A stretch of DNA of 64,000 nucleotides from Ga0077555 sp046154645. GTDB taxonomy: Bacteria > Pseudomonadota > Alphaproteobacteria > Rhizobiales > Hyphomicrobiaceae. Below are positions 24,753-33,463 of this stretch, in pieces (within the stretch, counting starts at the first letter, position 1; the number at the start of each line of letters is the position of its first letter). The notes under the pieces were generated by a model. That model saw only the letters and a program-made list of their open reading frames with translations. It made no database searches and was not told the origin of the DNA. A program made the translations under genes and the position numbers. The stretch covers positions 1-64,000 of the forward strand of contig JBJXDZ010000092.1 of assembly GCA_046154645.1 (NCBI GenBank), given 5' to 3'.

Positions 24753-27125
24753 ATGTCCGATCTGGCCAGCCAGACGCCATCGCCAACGCCGCCTGCCCCT
24801 TCCGCGGGCAGCGCCATCGATCCCGTCTGCGGCATGACCGTCGAGATCGCCACCGCCAAGCACCATCACGTCCATGACGGCCGCGAGTTCTATTTCTGCG
24901 CCGCCACCTGCAAGACCCGCTTTGCCGCCGATCCCGTCCGCTATCTCGATTCCGAAGCCCGTGCACGCGCCGAGGCCGCCGCCGCCAAGGCAAGGCCCGC
25001 CGACACCAAGTACACCTGCCCCATGGATCCGGAGATCATCACCGATGGCCCTGGCACCTGCCCCAAATGCGGCATGGCGTTGGAGCCCATGGGCGTGCCG
25101 CCCCGCGATACCGGCCCCAATCCCGAACTCGTCGATTTCACCCGCCGCCTGAAAGTCGGCGCCATCGTCACGCTGCCACTCGTGCTGATCGCCATGGCGC
25201 CGCACGTCGGCATACCGTTGCACGCTTGGCTTTCGCCTCGCGTTTCGCAATGGCTGGAACTGCTGCTGGCAACCCCTGTCGTGCTCTCGTCCGGCTGGCC
25301 GATGCTCGAGCGCGGCGTCGCCTCGCTGCGCAATCGCAGCCCGAACATGTGGACGTTGATCACCATCGGCGTCGGGGCCGCGTTTCTTTACAGCCTCGTC
25401 GCCGTGCTTGCGCCGGCTCTGTTCCCCGACGCGCTCAAAGGCCACGGCGGCACGGTGGGCGTCTACTTCGAGGCCGCCGCCGTCATCATCGTCCTCGTCC
25501 TGGCCGGCCAGGTGCTGGAACTGAAAGCGCGTGAACGCACCGGCGATGCCATTCGCGCCTTGCTGGACCTCGCCCCCAAAACTGCGCTCCGCGTTGGCGC
25601 CGATGGCCAGGACCACGAGATTCCGCTGGATGATGTCGCCGTCGGCGATCGCCTGCGCGTGCGCCCCGGTGAGGCTGTGCCGGTCGATGGCTTGGTCGTC
25701 GAAGGCCAGTCCGCGATCGATGAATCACTGCTCTCAGGCGAGGCCATGCCCGTCGACAAGACTAAGGGCGACAAGGTCGTCGGCGGCACCTTGAACCGCA
25801 CGGGAAGCCTCGTCATCGAGGCCCGCCGCGTCGGCGCCGACACCGTGCTCGCCGCCATCGTGACCATGGTCGCCCACGCCCAGCGCAGCCGCGCGCCAAT
25901 CCAGAGCCTAGCCGATCGCGTTGCCGCCTGGTTCGTGCCCGCCGTCGTCGCCATCGCCATCCTGGCCTTTGTCGCGTGGCTCGTCCTTGGCCCGAAGCCG
26001 CAGCTCGCCTACGCCATCGTCGCCGCTGTCTCCGTGCTCATCATCGCCTGCCCCTGCGCGTTGGGCCTCGCGACGCCGATGTCGATCATGGTCGCCACCG
26101 GCCGCGGCGCCCGCTCCGGCGTCCTCGTGCGCGAGGCCGAGGCCCTCGAACGGCTCGCCGCCATCGACACCCTCATCGTCGACAAGACCGGCACGCTCAC
26201 CGAAGGCCGCCCTGTCGTTACCGACATCATCGCGTTCGGTCTCGACGAGAAGATGCTGCTCCGCCTCGCCGGCAGCCTGGAACGCGGCAGCGAGCACCCG
26301 GTAGCCATGGCCATCGTTGCCGCCGCGCGTGGCCGCCGCGTCGCGCTGATGCAACCCGAAGCCTTCACGGCGATACCTGGCGAAGGCGCGGAAGCCATCG
26401 TCGCCGGGCAGCCGGTGGCGGTCGGCAATGTCCGCATGATGCAACGCAAGGGCCTTGATCCCTCGCCGCACGCCGAAACCCTGGACAAACTGCGCGCCGC
26501 CACCAAGACCGCCCTGTTGGTCGCCGTCGGTGATCGCATTGCCGGCATCATCGCCGTCGCTGACCGCATCAAGTCAACGACACCCGCAGCCCTCCGCGCC
26601 CTGCAATCCCGCGGCATCGACGTCATCATGGCCAGCGGCGATCACCCGGCCACCGCGGCCATCGTGGCCCGCCAGCTCGGCATCACCAAGGTCCACGCCG
26701 GCGTCTCGCCCGCTGACAAGGCCGCCCTCGTCGCAACCCTGAAGTCGCAAGGCCGCCTCGTCGCCATGGCCGGCGACGGCATTAACGATGCGCCCGCCCT
26801 TGCCGCCGCCGACGTCGGCATCGCCATGGGCACCGGCGCCGATGTCGCCATCGAGAGCGCCGGCATCACCCTCCCGAGAGGCGATCTGATGGGCCTTGTG
26901 CGTGCCCACCGGCTGGCCACGGGAACGCTGGCCAACATCCGCCAGAACCTGTGGCTGGCCTTTGGCTACAACGCACTCGGCATTCCCGTTGCGGCCGGCG
27001 TCCTCTATCCCATCATCGGCACCCTGCTGTCGCCGATGCTGGCTGCAGCCGCCATGAGCCTGTCGTCGGTCTGCGTCATCGCCAATGCCCTGCGGCTTGG
27101 TCGCATCGACCTAGATCGTGATTGA
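24753..27125 (+). CDS. Copper-type heavy-metal P1B ATPase with YHS and HMBD domains
   Basis: A 790-residue inner-membrane ATPase. The N terminus carries a YHS domain (about 21-66, DPVCGMTV...FYFCAATCK) and a second Cys-rich metal-binding domain (about 86-113, YTCPMDP...CPKCGM) instead of the usual CxxC HMA repeats. The membrane CPC motif (ACPCALGLATP), the phosphorylated Asp in DKTGTLTEG, SEHPVA and GDGINDAPALAAADVG are all present. The CPC and C-terminal TM residues suggest Cu(I) export. No copper regulator or chaperone is adjacent. Confidence 0.93.
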   Translation: MSDLASQTPSPTPPAPSAGSAIDPVCGMTVEIATAKHHHVHDGREFYFCAATCKTRFAADPVRYLDSEARARAEAAAAKARPADTKYTCPMDPEIITDGPGTCPKCGMALEPMGVPPRDTGPNPELVDFTRRLKVGAIVTLPLVLIAMAPHVGIPLHAWLSPRVSQWLELLLATPVVLSSGWPMLERGVASLRNRSPNMWTLITIGVGAAFLYSLVAVLAPALFPDALKGHGGTVGVYFEAAAVIIVLVLAGQVLELKARERTGDAIRALLDLAPKTALRVGADGQDHEIPLDDVAVGDRLRVRPGEAVPVDGLVVEGQSAIDESLLSGEAMPVDKTKGDKVVGGTLNRTGSLVIEARRVGADTVLAAIVTMVAHAQRSRAPIQSLADRVAAWFVPAVVAIAILAFVAWLVLGPKPQLAYAIVAAVSVLIIACPCALGLATPMSIMVATGRGARSGVLVREAEALERLAAIDTLIVDKTGTLTEGRPVVTDIIAFGLDEKMLLRLAGSLERGSEHPVAMAIVAAARGRRVALMQPEAFTAIPGEGAEAIVAGQPVAVGNVRMMQRKGLDPSPHAETLDKLRAATKTALLVAVGDRIAGIIAVADRIKSTTPAALRALQSRGIDVIMASGDHPATAAIVARQLGITKVHAGVSPADKAALVATLKSQGRLVAMAGDGINDAPALAAADVGIAMGTGADVAIESAGITLPRGDLMGLVRAHRLATGTLANIRQNLWLAFGYNALGIPVAAGVLYPIIGTLLSPMLAAAAMSLSSVCVIANALRLGRIDLDRD

Positions 27126-27178
27126 ATGCCTTGACGGGCGCGTTAACATGGGCGGCATCCCAACCGGAGACCCGCGTT

Positions 27179-27886
27179 ATGGCTCAGAAGCCCATCGACC
27201 TCTACTACTGGCCGACGCCCAATGGCCACAAGATCACGATCATGCTGGAGGAATGCGGGCTCCCCTACACCATCAAGCCGGTCAACATCGGCAAGGGTGA
27301 CCAGTTCAAGCCGGATTTTCTCGCCATCTCGCCGAATAATCGCATGCCCGCGATCGTCGATCCCGACGGTCCAGGCCACAAGCCGATCTCGATCTTCGAA
27401 TCTGGCGCCATTCTCCAGTATCTCGGCCGCAAGACCGGCAAGTTCTACCCCGCCGACGAGCGCGCCTGCGTCGAATGCGAGCAGTGGTTGTTCTGGCAGA
27501 TGGCAGGTCTCGGCCCCATGGCCGGCCAGGCGCATCACTTCCGCAATTACGCGCCGGAAAAGATCCAATACGGCATCGATCGCTACACTAATGAGGTGAA
27601 CCGCCTCTATGGCGTCCTCGACAAGGCCCTCGAGGGCCGCGAGTACGTGGCCGGCGCCTACACCATCGCCGACATGGCGATTTACCCCTGGATCCGCCCT
27701 TATAAGAACCAGGGCCAGGACATCGCCGAGTTCCCTGCTCTGGAGGCTTGGTATCAGCGCATGCACGCCCGTCCGGCGGTGGCCAAAGGCGTCAAGGTCG
27801 GTGAGGAACTGCGCCAGAACTACAACCTCGCCACCGACAAGGATGCCCAGGCCGTCCTGTTCGGCCAGAAGGCGCGCAAAGAGTAA
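27179..27886 (+). CDS. Glutathione S-transferase, Ure2p/YfcG-like
   Basis: A 235-residue GST. The N-terminal thioredoxin fold (YYWPTPNGHKITIMLEE) has the Asn-Gly glutathione site of Nu-class/YfcG proteins, with NNRMPAIVD and FESGAILQYLG completing it. The C-terminal helical domain ends IYPWIRPY...W. The ATG at 27179 has a GGAGA Shine-Dalgarno. YfcG-type enzymes act as glutathione-dependent disulfide reductases; the substrate here is unknown. Confidence 0.92.
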   Translation: MAQKPIDLYYWPTPNGHKITIMLEECGLPYTIKPVNIGKGDQFKPDFLAISPNNRMPAIVDPDGPGHKPISIFESGAILQYLGRKTGKFYPADERACVECEQWLFWQMAGLGPMAGQAHHFRNYAPEKIQYGIDRYTNEVNRLYGVLDKALEGREYVAGAYTIADMAIYPWIRPYKNQGQDIAEFPALEAWYQRMHARPAVAKGVKVGEELRQNYNLATDKDAQAVLFGQKARKE

Positions 27887-27940
27887 CGATGTTTCCAGAA
27901 CGGCCTTGCCAATCTTATCCCCGGCAGCCGCAAATCGCTT

Positions 27941-27973
27941 ATTCTGCTGCTCGTTGACATCGAGGAGCAGAAT
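27941..27973 (+). promoter_or_regulatory. 13-bp inverted repeat masking the Shine-Dalgarno of the CREST gene
   Basis: The arms 27941-27953 and 27961-27973 pair at 12 of 13 positions around a 7-base loop. The right arm contains the GAGGAG ribosome-binding site (27962-27967) and ends 2 bases before the ATG at 27976. It could act as an mRNA switch or a DNA operator. Confidence 0.5.
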
Positions 27974-27975
27974 TT

Positions 27976-28761
27976 ATGGTGCACGCACTGACAGCGAACG
28001 GCGAACTGGCTACAGACCCGGCATGGCAACGGCGCGCAGCGGCGATTGCTGCGTTTGCCGTCGTCTGCTTCGCTGGCGTCTTGATCGGCCTCGATCCCAT
28101 CCCGCAGAAGCTCGCCTATCACGCGTTCGCTGATGGCCGCGCCTTGCTTGGCATCCCGAACTTCCAGAATGTCGTCTCGAATCTGCCGTTTCTGCTGGTG
28201 GGCCTCGCCGGTTTGCACAGCCTGCGTCAGTGGGATACGGCCATCGATCCTGAGCTGCATCCGGCCTATCTGACGCTGTTCTTCGGCCTCGTGGCGACCG
28301 CGATCGGCTCCGCCTATTACCATTGGACGCCCACGTCTGAGACGCTGTTCTGGGATCGCCTGCCGATCGCCGTAGCCTTCATGGGCCTCTTCGCCGCCAT
28401 TCTCGGCGAGCGCATGGGCCCGTCCATCGGCGCACGCCTGCTGTTGCCGGTCGCCCTCTATGGCGCCGCCAGCGTGATCTACTGGCGCATCACGGACGAT
28501 TTGCGGCCCTACGCTATCGCGCAGTTCTTTCCGCTCCTCGCCATACCATTGCTGCTGCTGCTGTTTCCGGCTCGCTTCACGCGCGGACCCGATCTGCTGG
28601 TCGCCATCGGTTTCTACGTTGCCGCCAAAGCCCTGGAGGAAGTCGACCACACCATCTTCGGGCTGGGCCAGATCACCAGTGGCCACACCCTCAAGCATCT
28701 GGCTGCCGCCATGGGAGCCTGGTGGCTGGTGCGGATGCTGCGCCTCCGCTTACGCCTGTAG
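27976..28761 (+). CDS. CREST-superfamily membrane hydrolase (ceramidase-like)
   Basis: A 261-residue protein with about seven transmembrane helices. The metal-site signature of the CREST superfamily (alkaline ceramidase, PAQR, Per1) is visible: Ser and His in GSAYYHW, Asp in LFWDRLP, and H-x3-H in SGHTLKHL. Alkaline ceramidases hydrolyse amide bonds in lipids. Whether the substrate here is a ceramide, an ornithine lipid or something else is unknown. A hairpin masks its ribosome-binding site. Confidence 0.82.
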   Translation: MVHALTANGELATDPAWQRRAAAIAAFAVVCFAGVLIGLDPIPQKLAYHAFADGRALLGIPNFQNVVSNLPFLLVGLAGLHSLRQWDTAIDPELHPAYLTLFFGLVATAIGSAYYHWTPTSETLFWDRLPIAVAFMGLFAAILGERMGPSIGARLLLPVALYGAASVIYWRITDDLRPYAIAQFFPLLAIPLLLLLFPARFTRGPDLLVAIGFYVAAKALEEVDHTIFGLGQITSGHTLKHLAAAMGAWWLVRMLRLRLRL

Positions 28762-28784
28762 GGGTTCGAGATTCGGGCTCCGGA

Positions 28785-29054
28785 TTATGGCCGCAGTTGG
28801 CCCGGATCGGCCTTCAACCCGGTGACGCGCTCCAGCGCGATCGCCGCCAGAACCTTGTCCGACATGGTTTTCTTGGGCATCTTGCCCGGCTCGACGCCAA
28901 CCAAAGCATCAGCCCGTTCGGTCGGCGTCTGCGCCTGGATTGAGAGCACGGACACCGGCGTCAACGACGACGTGAGGGGCGCCTCGTTGGCGCAACCCGC
29001 CATCCCGAAACACGTAGCAACGACGATAGCCCCTGGAACGACCTGCCGAAGCAT
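28785..29054 (-). CDS. Small lipoprotein
   Basis: An 89-residue protein with a lipoprotein signal ending GMAGC, so Cys is likely lipidated. The mature part has no recognisable domain; it ends in a mixed helix with DKVLAAIALERVTG. I placed the start at the ATG at 29054 because a GGGGGAG Shine-Dalgarno lies just upstream and it gives a typical signal peptide. It converges on the CREST gene. Confidence 0.7.
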   Translation of the reverse strand: MLRQVVPGAIVVATCFGMAGCANEAPLTSSLTPVSVLSIQAQTPTERADALVGVEPGKMPKKTMSDKVLAAIALERVTGLKADPGQLRP

Positions 29055-29575
29055 GTCTCCCCCTCCCCGCACGATCCACGCGCCCTGGTCGTATCGCTGT
29101 GCAGCTCTCCCCGCTGCAGTCACGTCGCCGTTTTCGGGCACCCCATATAACGCTCGAATGTAGTTCGCCTGATTGCTGAGTCAACCGAGCGCTTGGCACC
29201 ATTTGTAATCGGCTTTGCCAGTCGCCCGTCCACAGCGTCACATCTTGAGCACGATTGGGCCTTGGTCATGGCATTCTTGCGGCATGGTTAGGAAAGTCCT
29301 TCTCCAAAGCTCAATGAACTGTGGATAACCGCCCGCGCGCGAAGCAAGTTGTGCCGCCACGGGTCGCCTCGCACGGAACCGGCAACCTTCATTGTCCGTT
29401 GGCTGGCAAAAATTATCGGCCGCATTTACCAGTCATCATCAGGCTGCTGACATGTTTTGCGAGGAACCGGCCCCGGCCGTCGCCGCGACGAGACGGACGC
29501 AGAGATGCGCGTTCCCGCGGGCGGCTTCGAGAAGGCCGGTCCAAATGTGCAGTCCAACGGAGTGAGAAGACAACG
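29055..29575. other. 521-bp divergent intergenic region with a DnaA box
   Basis: It separates the small lipoprotein (-) and the Sel1 gene (+). A perfect DnaA 9-mer (TGTGGATAA, the complement of TTATCCACA) lies at 29320-29328. No credible gene was found. Confidence 0.4.
29320..29328 (-). promoter_or_regulatory. Perfect DnaA box
   Basis: Exact TTATCCACA on the minus strand, about 250 bp upstream of the Sel1 gene. A single box suggests DnaA binding or titration rather than an origin. Confidence 0.4.
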
Positions 29576-29845
29576 ATGGCCCGTTTCGAAATCCAAGACC
29601 GCGACATGATCGAAATTGCCGAGCAGACCGGCGCGCCCGATGCGCTGTTTGAGCTTGGCCTCATGTACTGCAGCGGCCGCGACGTCACGCTTGATATGGT
29701 CGAGGCGCACAAGTGGTTCAACATCGCGGCCTTGCGCGGCAATATCGAAGCCCGTCGCTATCGCCAGGAAATCGCCCGCGAGATGAGCAAGGCCGAAATC
29801 GGCGTCGCTCAGAAGCGTGCCCGTGAGTGGCTATCGAAGCACTGA
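29576..29845 (+). CDS. Short Sel1-repeat protein
   Basis: An 89-residue protein with one clear Sel1-like repeat (ALFELGLMYCSGRDVTLD then AHKWFNIAALRGN) and helical flanks. Short Sel1 proteins of this length are common in Rhizobiales and mediate protein contacts; no enzymatic role is expected. The start at 29576 follows a GGAG/GAGAAGA ribosome-binding region. Confidence 0.85.
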   Translation: MARFEIQDRDMIEIAEQTGAPDALFELGLMYCSGRDVTLDMVEAHKWFNIAALRGNIEARRYRQEIAREMSKAEIGVAQKRAREWLSKH

Positions 29846-29909
29846 TCAGGTGGGCTTGAGCCGAGCAGGCGGCATCACCGCCACTGTCGCGCACCGATCG
29901 AACAGCCGC

Positions 29910-30428
29910 TCAGCAGCCTTTGAAGAACGACGTTAGGCAGCCCCAGGTCTTGGCGGCGGCCGCACCGATCGAGTCCCCGGTTTTCTTGATCTGCTCGCCG
30001 GATGACTTGGTCACCTGCTTGGCCAGCGCCTCCACCGTTTCGGGGGGCTTGTCCGTCGACGGTGGTTGCGCCACTTTGACCTCGTCAGCCCTAGCCATGC
30101 CAGGCGCCGCGGGCAGCGGGTCGGGCACCGTCACCGGTAACGAAACCCGCCGCTCGGCTCCAACACAGGGGCCAGCCGTCTGCGCCGACTTGACGCCGCA
30201 CGTTTCATGCTGCCCCTCGCGCGCCAGGGTCGTGATGCAGGCCAGCCGCGCCGCCGACGACGCGCGCCCCGCACTGTCCTCAACGCGGCAGCGATAGGCC
30301 GCCTCCGGGCCAGTACAAACGACGCAGATCTCTTGCGCAGCCACTGTCCCAGTCCAGACGGCCAGAATCAGCGCGGCCACACCACCTTCGACGATCTTAT
30401 GGTACGCACTCAAAACGCAACCTCGCAC
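29910..30428 (-). CDS. Hypothetical secreted protein
   Basis: A 172-residue protein starting at a GTG with AGGA upstream. A hydrophobic segment (about 13-31, ending TVAAQ) looks like a signal peptide. The mature N-terminal half has six cysteines (ICVVCTG, YRC, LACI, ETCG, GPC), then a Pro-rich linker, a Lys-rich helix and a terminal WGCLTSFFKGC. Not a family I recognise. It lies 25 bp downstream of a GST gene on the same strand. Confidence 0.65.
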   Translation of the reverse strand: MRGCVLSAYHKIVEGGVAALILAVWTGTVAAQEICVVCTGPEAAYRCRVEDSAGRASSAARLACITTLAREGQHETCGVKSAQTAGPCVGAERRVSLPVTVPDPLPAAPGMARADEVKVAQPPSTDKPPETVEALAKQVTKSSGEQIKKTGDSIGAAAAKTWGCLTSFFKGC

Positions 30429-30453
30429 GCTATCCTGTCCCCTGTCCCCTCAC

Positions 30454-31080
30454 TCACGGCGTTCCATTGCGCCCATACGCCTTGTACCCGGGCCGCTCGG
30501 TCAACCGATCATAGTACTGGGCAATGGTCTTGAACGTTGGCTTCTCGAACGCGATGCCGTACCAGCGATTGACGATCAACCCGACCGGAATGTCGGCGAC
30601 CGTGAACGACTTACCCGTCACATACGGCCCATTTGCGGCCAGATGCGTGTCCAACAGGCCCATCTGCCGTGCCCAGTCCTTCTTGCCGGCTTCGATCGCC
30701 GCCACATCATCCTTGAACGGCGCGATCTTGACCTGCAGTCCGATGAACACCGGCCGGATCGCCGTATAGATGTCGGTTGCGGCCCAGTCCATCCACTGCT
30801 CGACCGTTACCCTCAACTTCAGGTCCTTCGGGTAAAGGTCGGCGCGGCCATGCTTTTCCGCCAGATAGCGCACGATCGTGTTCGACTCGCGCAGGATGAA
30901 GCCGTTGTCGTCCACCACCGGCACGACCCCGAACGCCGAGACCTTCTGGAAGGCGGGCTCCGAGGTCGGCTTGAAGCCGCGGCCCCAGTCCTCGCGCTCG
31001 AACGGTTCGCCCACCTCGTCGCACATCCACAGCACCTTGCGCACGTTGATCGAATTGGCGCGTCCGTAGATCTTCAGCAT
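30454..31080 (-). CDS. Glutathione S-transferase family protein
   Basis: A 208-residue GST. The N-terminal thioredoxin-like domain begins LKIYGRANSINVRKVLW, with Ser at the likely glutathione-activating position, followed by GVVPVVDD and LRESNTIVRYL. The C-terminal domain contains FTVADIPVG. The ATG at 31080 has a GGAG Shine-Dalgarno. Substrate unknown. It is divergent from a quinone oxidoreductase gene, a plausible detoxification pairing. Confidence 0.92.
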   Translation of the reverse strand: MLKIYGRANSINVRKVLWMCDEVGEPFEREDWGRGFKPTSEPAFQKVSAFGVVPVVDDNGFILRESNTIVRYLAEKHGRADLYPKDLKLRVTVEQWMDWAATDIYTAIRPVFIGLQVKIAPFKDDVAAIEAGKKDWARQMGLLDTHLAANGPYVTGKSFTVADIPVGLIVNRWYGIAFEKPTFKTIAQYYDRLTERPGYKAYGRNGTP

Positions 31081-31212
31081 GCCGCTACTCCACCGTGTTG
31101 CCGCGATCACCTCGCCTGTGGCGAGGACACTTCTCTCATGAGCGCGATTGTAGGAACCGCCCGCCTCAGCGTAAAGTCATGCTGGGAATGGTACCACCGA
31201 TTGGGGGAAGTA

Positions 31213-32202
31213 ATGCGTGCCGTCGGAATCAAGGCCTTTGGTGGCCCTGAGGCGTTGCAAATGCTTGACGTCGCGACACCGGAGCCGGGACCCGGTGAGG
31301 TGCTGGTCAAGGTTGCCTTTGCCGGCGTCAACTTCATCGACATCTACCTGCGCCGGGGCGAGCATGCGACGGCCGGCAAGGCGCCGTCGCTGCCGCGCAT
31401 TCTGGGTCGCGAGGGTGCGGGCGAGGTGGTCAAGCTCGGCCCCGGCGTGACCGACGTGAAGCTCGGCGACCGCGTTGCCTGGTGCGTGTCGGATTCCGCC
31501 TACGCCGAGTACGCCGTCGTCCCCGCCTGGCGGCTGGTGCCCGTGCCGGCCGACGTCGCCCTCGATATCGCGTGTGCGCTGCAATTGCAGGGCTCGACCG
31601 CCCATTACCTGGCCACCACCACCTTCCCATTGAAAGCCGGCGACATCGCGCTGGTCCACTCGGGTGCCGGCGGGGTGGGGCAATTGCTCATCCAGCTCGC
31701 CAAGGCGCTTGGTGCCACCGTCATTGCCACCGTTGGCAGCGACGCCAAAGCTGCCATCGCCAAGGGCCGCGGTGCCGACCACGTCATCGTCACCACCAGG
31801 GAGGATTTCGCCGCCAAGGTGTTGGACATCACCAAGCGCCAGGGCTGCAACGTCGTCTATGACGCCGTCGGCAAGGACACCATCGCGCGCAGCATCGCCG
31901 CGTGTCGTCGCCGGGGCCTGGTGGCGCTCTATGGCGCCGCGTCGGGAGCCGTTGACAGCATCAATCCGCTGGCCCTCGCGGAAGCCGGCTCGGTCTTCTT
32001 CACCCGGCCGCATCTTGCCGACTACATGCAGGACGCCACCGAGGTCCGCGCCCGCGCCAACGATCTCTTCGGCTTGCTCAGCGATGGTCGCCTCAAGGTC
32101 ACCATTGACCGAGTCTATCCCCTCGCCAGCGCCCGCGATGCCCATGTAGCGCTCGAGTCCCGCACCTCCGCCGGCAAGCTGCTGTTGAAGGTCATCGCCT
32201 GA
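31213..32202 (+). CDS. Quinone oxidoreductase (zinc-free MDR)
   Basis: A 329-residue medium-chain dehydrogenase/reductase. The NADPH-binding motif is VHSGAGGVGQLLIQLAK. No zinc-binding Cys cluster is present, as in QOR enzymes (NADPH:quinone reductase). The ATG at 31213 has a GGGGAAG ribosome-binding site; a much longer open frame upstream is not coding. Its 3' end overlaps that of queA by 11 bp in convergent orientation. Confidence 0.93.
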   Translation: MRAVGIKAFGGPEALQMLDVATPEPGPGEVLVKVAFAGVNFIDIYLRRGEHATAGKAPSLPRILGREGAGEVVKLGPGVTDVKLGDRVAWCVSDSAYAEYAVVPAWRLVPVPADVALDIACALQLQGSTAHYLATTTFPLKAGDIALVHSGAGGVGQLLIQLAKALGATVIATVGSDAKAAIAKGRGADHVIVTTREDFAAKVLDITKRQGCNVVYDAVGKDTIARSIAACRRRGLVALYGAASGAVDSINPLALAEAGSVFFTRPHLADYMQDATEVRARANDLFGLLSDGRLKVTIDRVYPLASARDAHVALESRTSAGKLLLKVIA

Positions 32203-33295
32203 ACAGCAGCGATGCGTCACCGTAGGAGTAGAACCGGTAGCCGGACCGGATGGCGTGCGCGTAGGCGAGCCGCATCGTATCGAGGCCGCTGAACGCCGCC
32301 ACCAACATGAACAGCGTCGAGCGCGGCAGGTGGAAATTCGTCATCAGCACGTCGACAGCGCGAAACCGGTAACCCGGCGTGATGAAGATCGCTGTCTCGC
32401 CGCTGAACGGCTGGATGCGCCCTGTTTCATCCGCCGCGCTCTCGAGCAATCGTAGCGCTGTCGTGCCCACCGCCACGATGCGCCCCCCCTGCGCTTTCAC
32501 GGCGTTCAATGCAGCCGCCGTCTCCGCACTGACCTCGCCCCATTCGCTGTGCATCACATGGGCCTCGGTATCGTCCACCTTTACGGGCAGAAACGTCCCG
32601 GCCCCGACGTGCAGCGTCACCTGCTGATGCTTGACTCCGGCCGCGCTCAGCTTGTCCAGCAGCTCCTGCGTGAAGTGCAGCGCCGCCGTTGGTGCCGCCA
32701 CCGCGCCCTCGTGCCGTGCGAACATCGTCTGGTAGGCCGTCTTGTCGCTGTCGTCCGGCGCCCGTCGTGACGCGATGTAGGGCGGCAGCGGCATCGCCCC
32801 AAGCTCGCCGATCGCCTGATCGAGATAGGCACCCGTCAGCGAGAACGCGAGATCCACGGCGCCCGCCTCGCCCTTCGCCTCCACCAGCGCGGCCAACGCT
32901 CCCGCCAGGCACACGCGACCTTCGTTGCCGATCACGATGCGATCGCCGATCTCCAGCCGCTTGGCCGGTCGCGCCAGCACACGCCAGCGCTGCGCATCGA
33001 GCCGCTTGATCAGCGTGAAGGCGATGCGCGCGCTTTGACCGGAGCGGACCCGTTCGCCCGTCAGTGCTGCCGGAATGACCTTGGTGTCGTTGACCACCAG
33101 CACATCGCGCTCAGTGAGCAACGCCGGCAACGCGCTCACATGGCGATCCTCCAGCACCGGCGTCGACTGGAAGGCACTGCCATGGAGTTGCGCCGCCGGC
33201 CGCACCACCAGCAGCCGCGCCGCATCGCGTGGCTCCACTGGCTTGAGCGCGATGAGAGTGTCGGGCAGCTCGAAGTCGAAGAGTTCAGTCCGCAT
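32192..33295 (-). CDS. queA: SAM:tRNA ribosyltransferase-isomerase QueA
   Basis: A 367-residue enzyme that transfers and isomerises the ribosyl group of SAM onto preQ1-tRNA, giving epoxyqueuosine in tRNAs for Asn, Asp, His and Tyr. Family signatures include PxxPRDAARLLV at the N terminus, DRYQT-like DKTAYQTMFA, and C-terminal TNFHLPRSTLFMLVAAF. I chose the ATG at 33295 (MRTELFDFELP). Other queuosine genes (tgt, queG) are not in the window. Confidence 0.95.
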   Translation of the reverse strand: MRTELFDFELPDTLIALKPVEPRDAARLLVVRPAAQLHGSAFQSTPVLEDRHVSALPALLTERDVLVVNDTKVIPAALTGERVRSGQSARIAFTLIKRLDAQRWRVLARPAKRLEIGDRIVIGNEGRVCLAGALAALVEAKGEAGAVDLAFSLTGAYLDQAIGELGAMPLPPYIASRRAPDDSDKTAYQTMFARHEGAVAAPTAALHFTQELLDKLSAAGVKHQQVTLHVGAGTFLPVKVDDTEAHVMHSEWGEVSAETAAALNAVKAQGGRIVAVGTTALRLLESAADETGRIQPFSGETAIFITPGYRFRAVDVLMTNFHLPRSTLFMLVAAFSGLDTMRLAYAHAIRSGYRFYSYGDASLLFRR

Positions 33296-33409
33296 CACAT
33301 CTCTCGGCTGGTGTTGCTTGGCGGCTCGATAACCGAACGGCCACACGAATGTTGCCGCAATGTCACGTCATGGGTAGGTCTGACAATCGAAACTTCAAGG
33401 CTGGTAACT

Positions 33410-33424
33410 GGTGTTCTGAACACC
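33410..33424. promoter_or_regulatory. Perfect 7+1+7 palindrome, candidate operator
   Basis: GGTGTTC-T-GAACACC lies in the 168-bp divergent gap between queA and the YbdK-like gene, 40 bp upstream of the latter's start. The binding protein is unknown. Confidence 0.4.
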
Positions 33425-33463
33425 TTATGTCAGCCGCACCCTGACTTTCACAGGAGGTGCACC

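Noticed and set aside
30643..31212. Long in-frame extension upstream of the quinone oxidoreductase
   Set aside because: It lies antisense to a GST gene, lacks family similarity, and the ATG at 31213 has a good ribosome-binding site.
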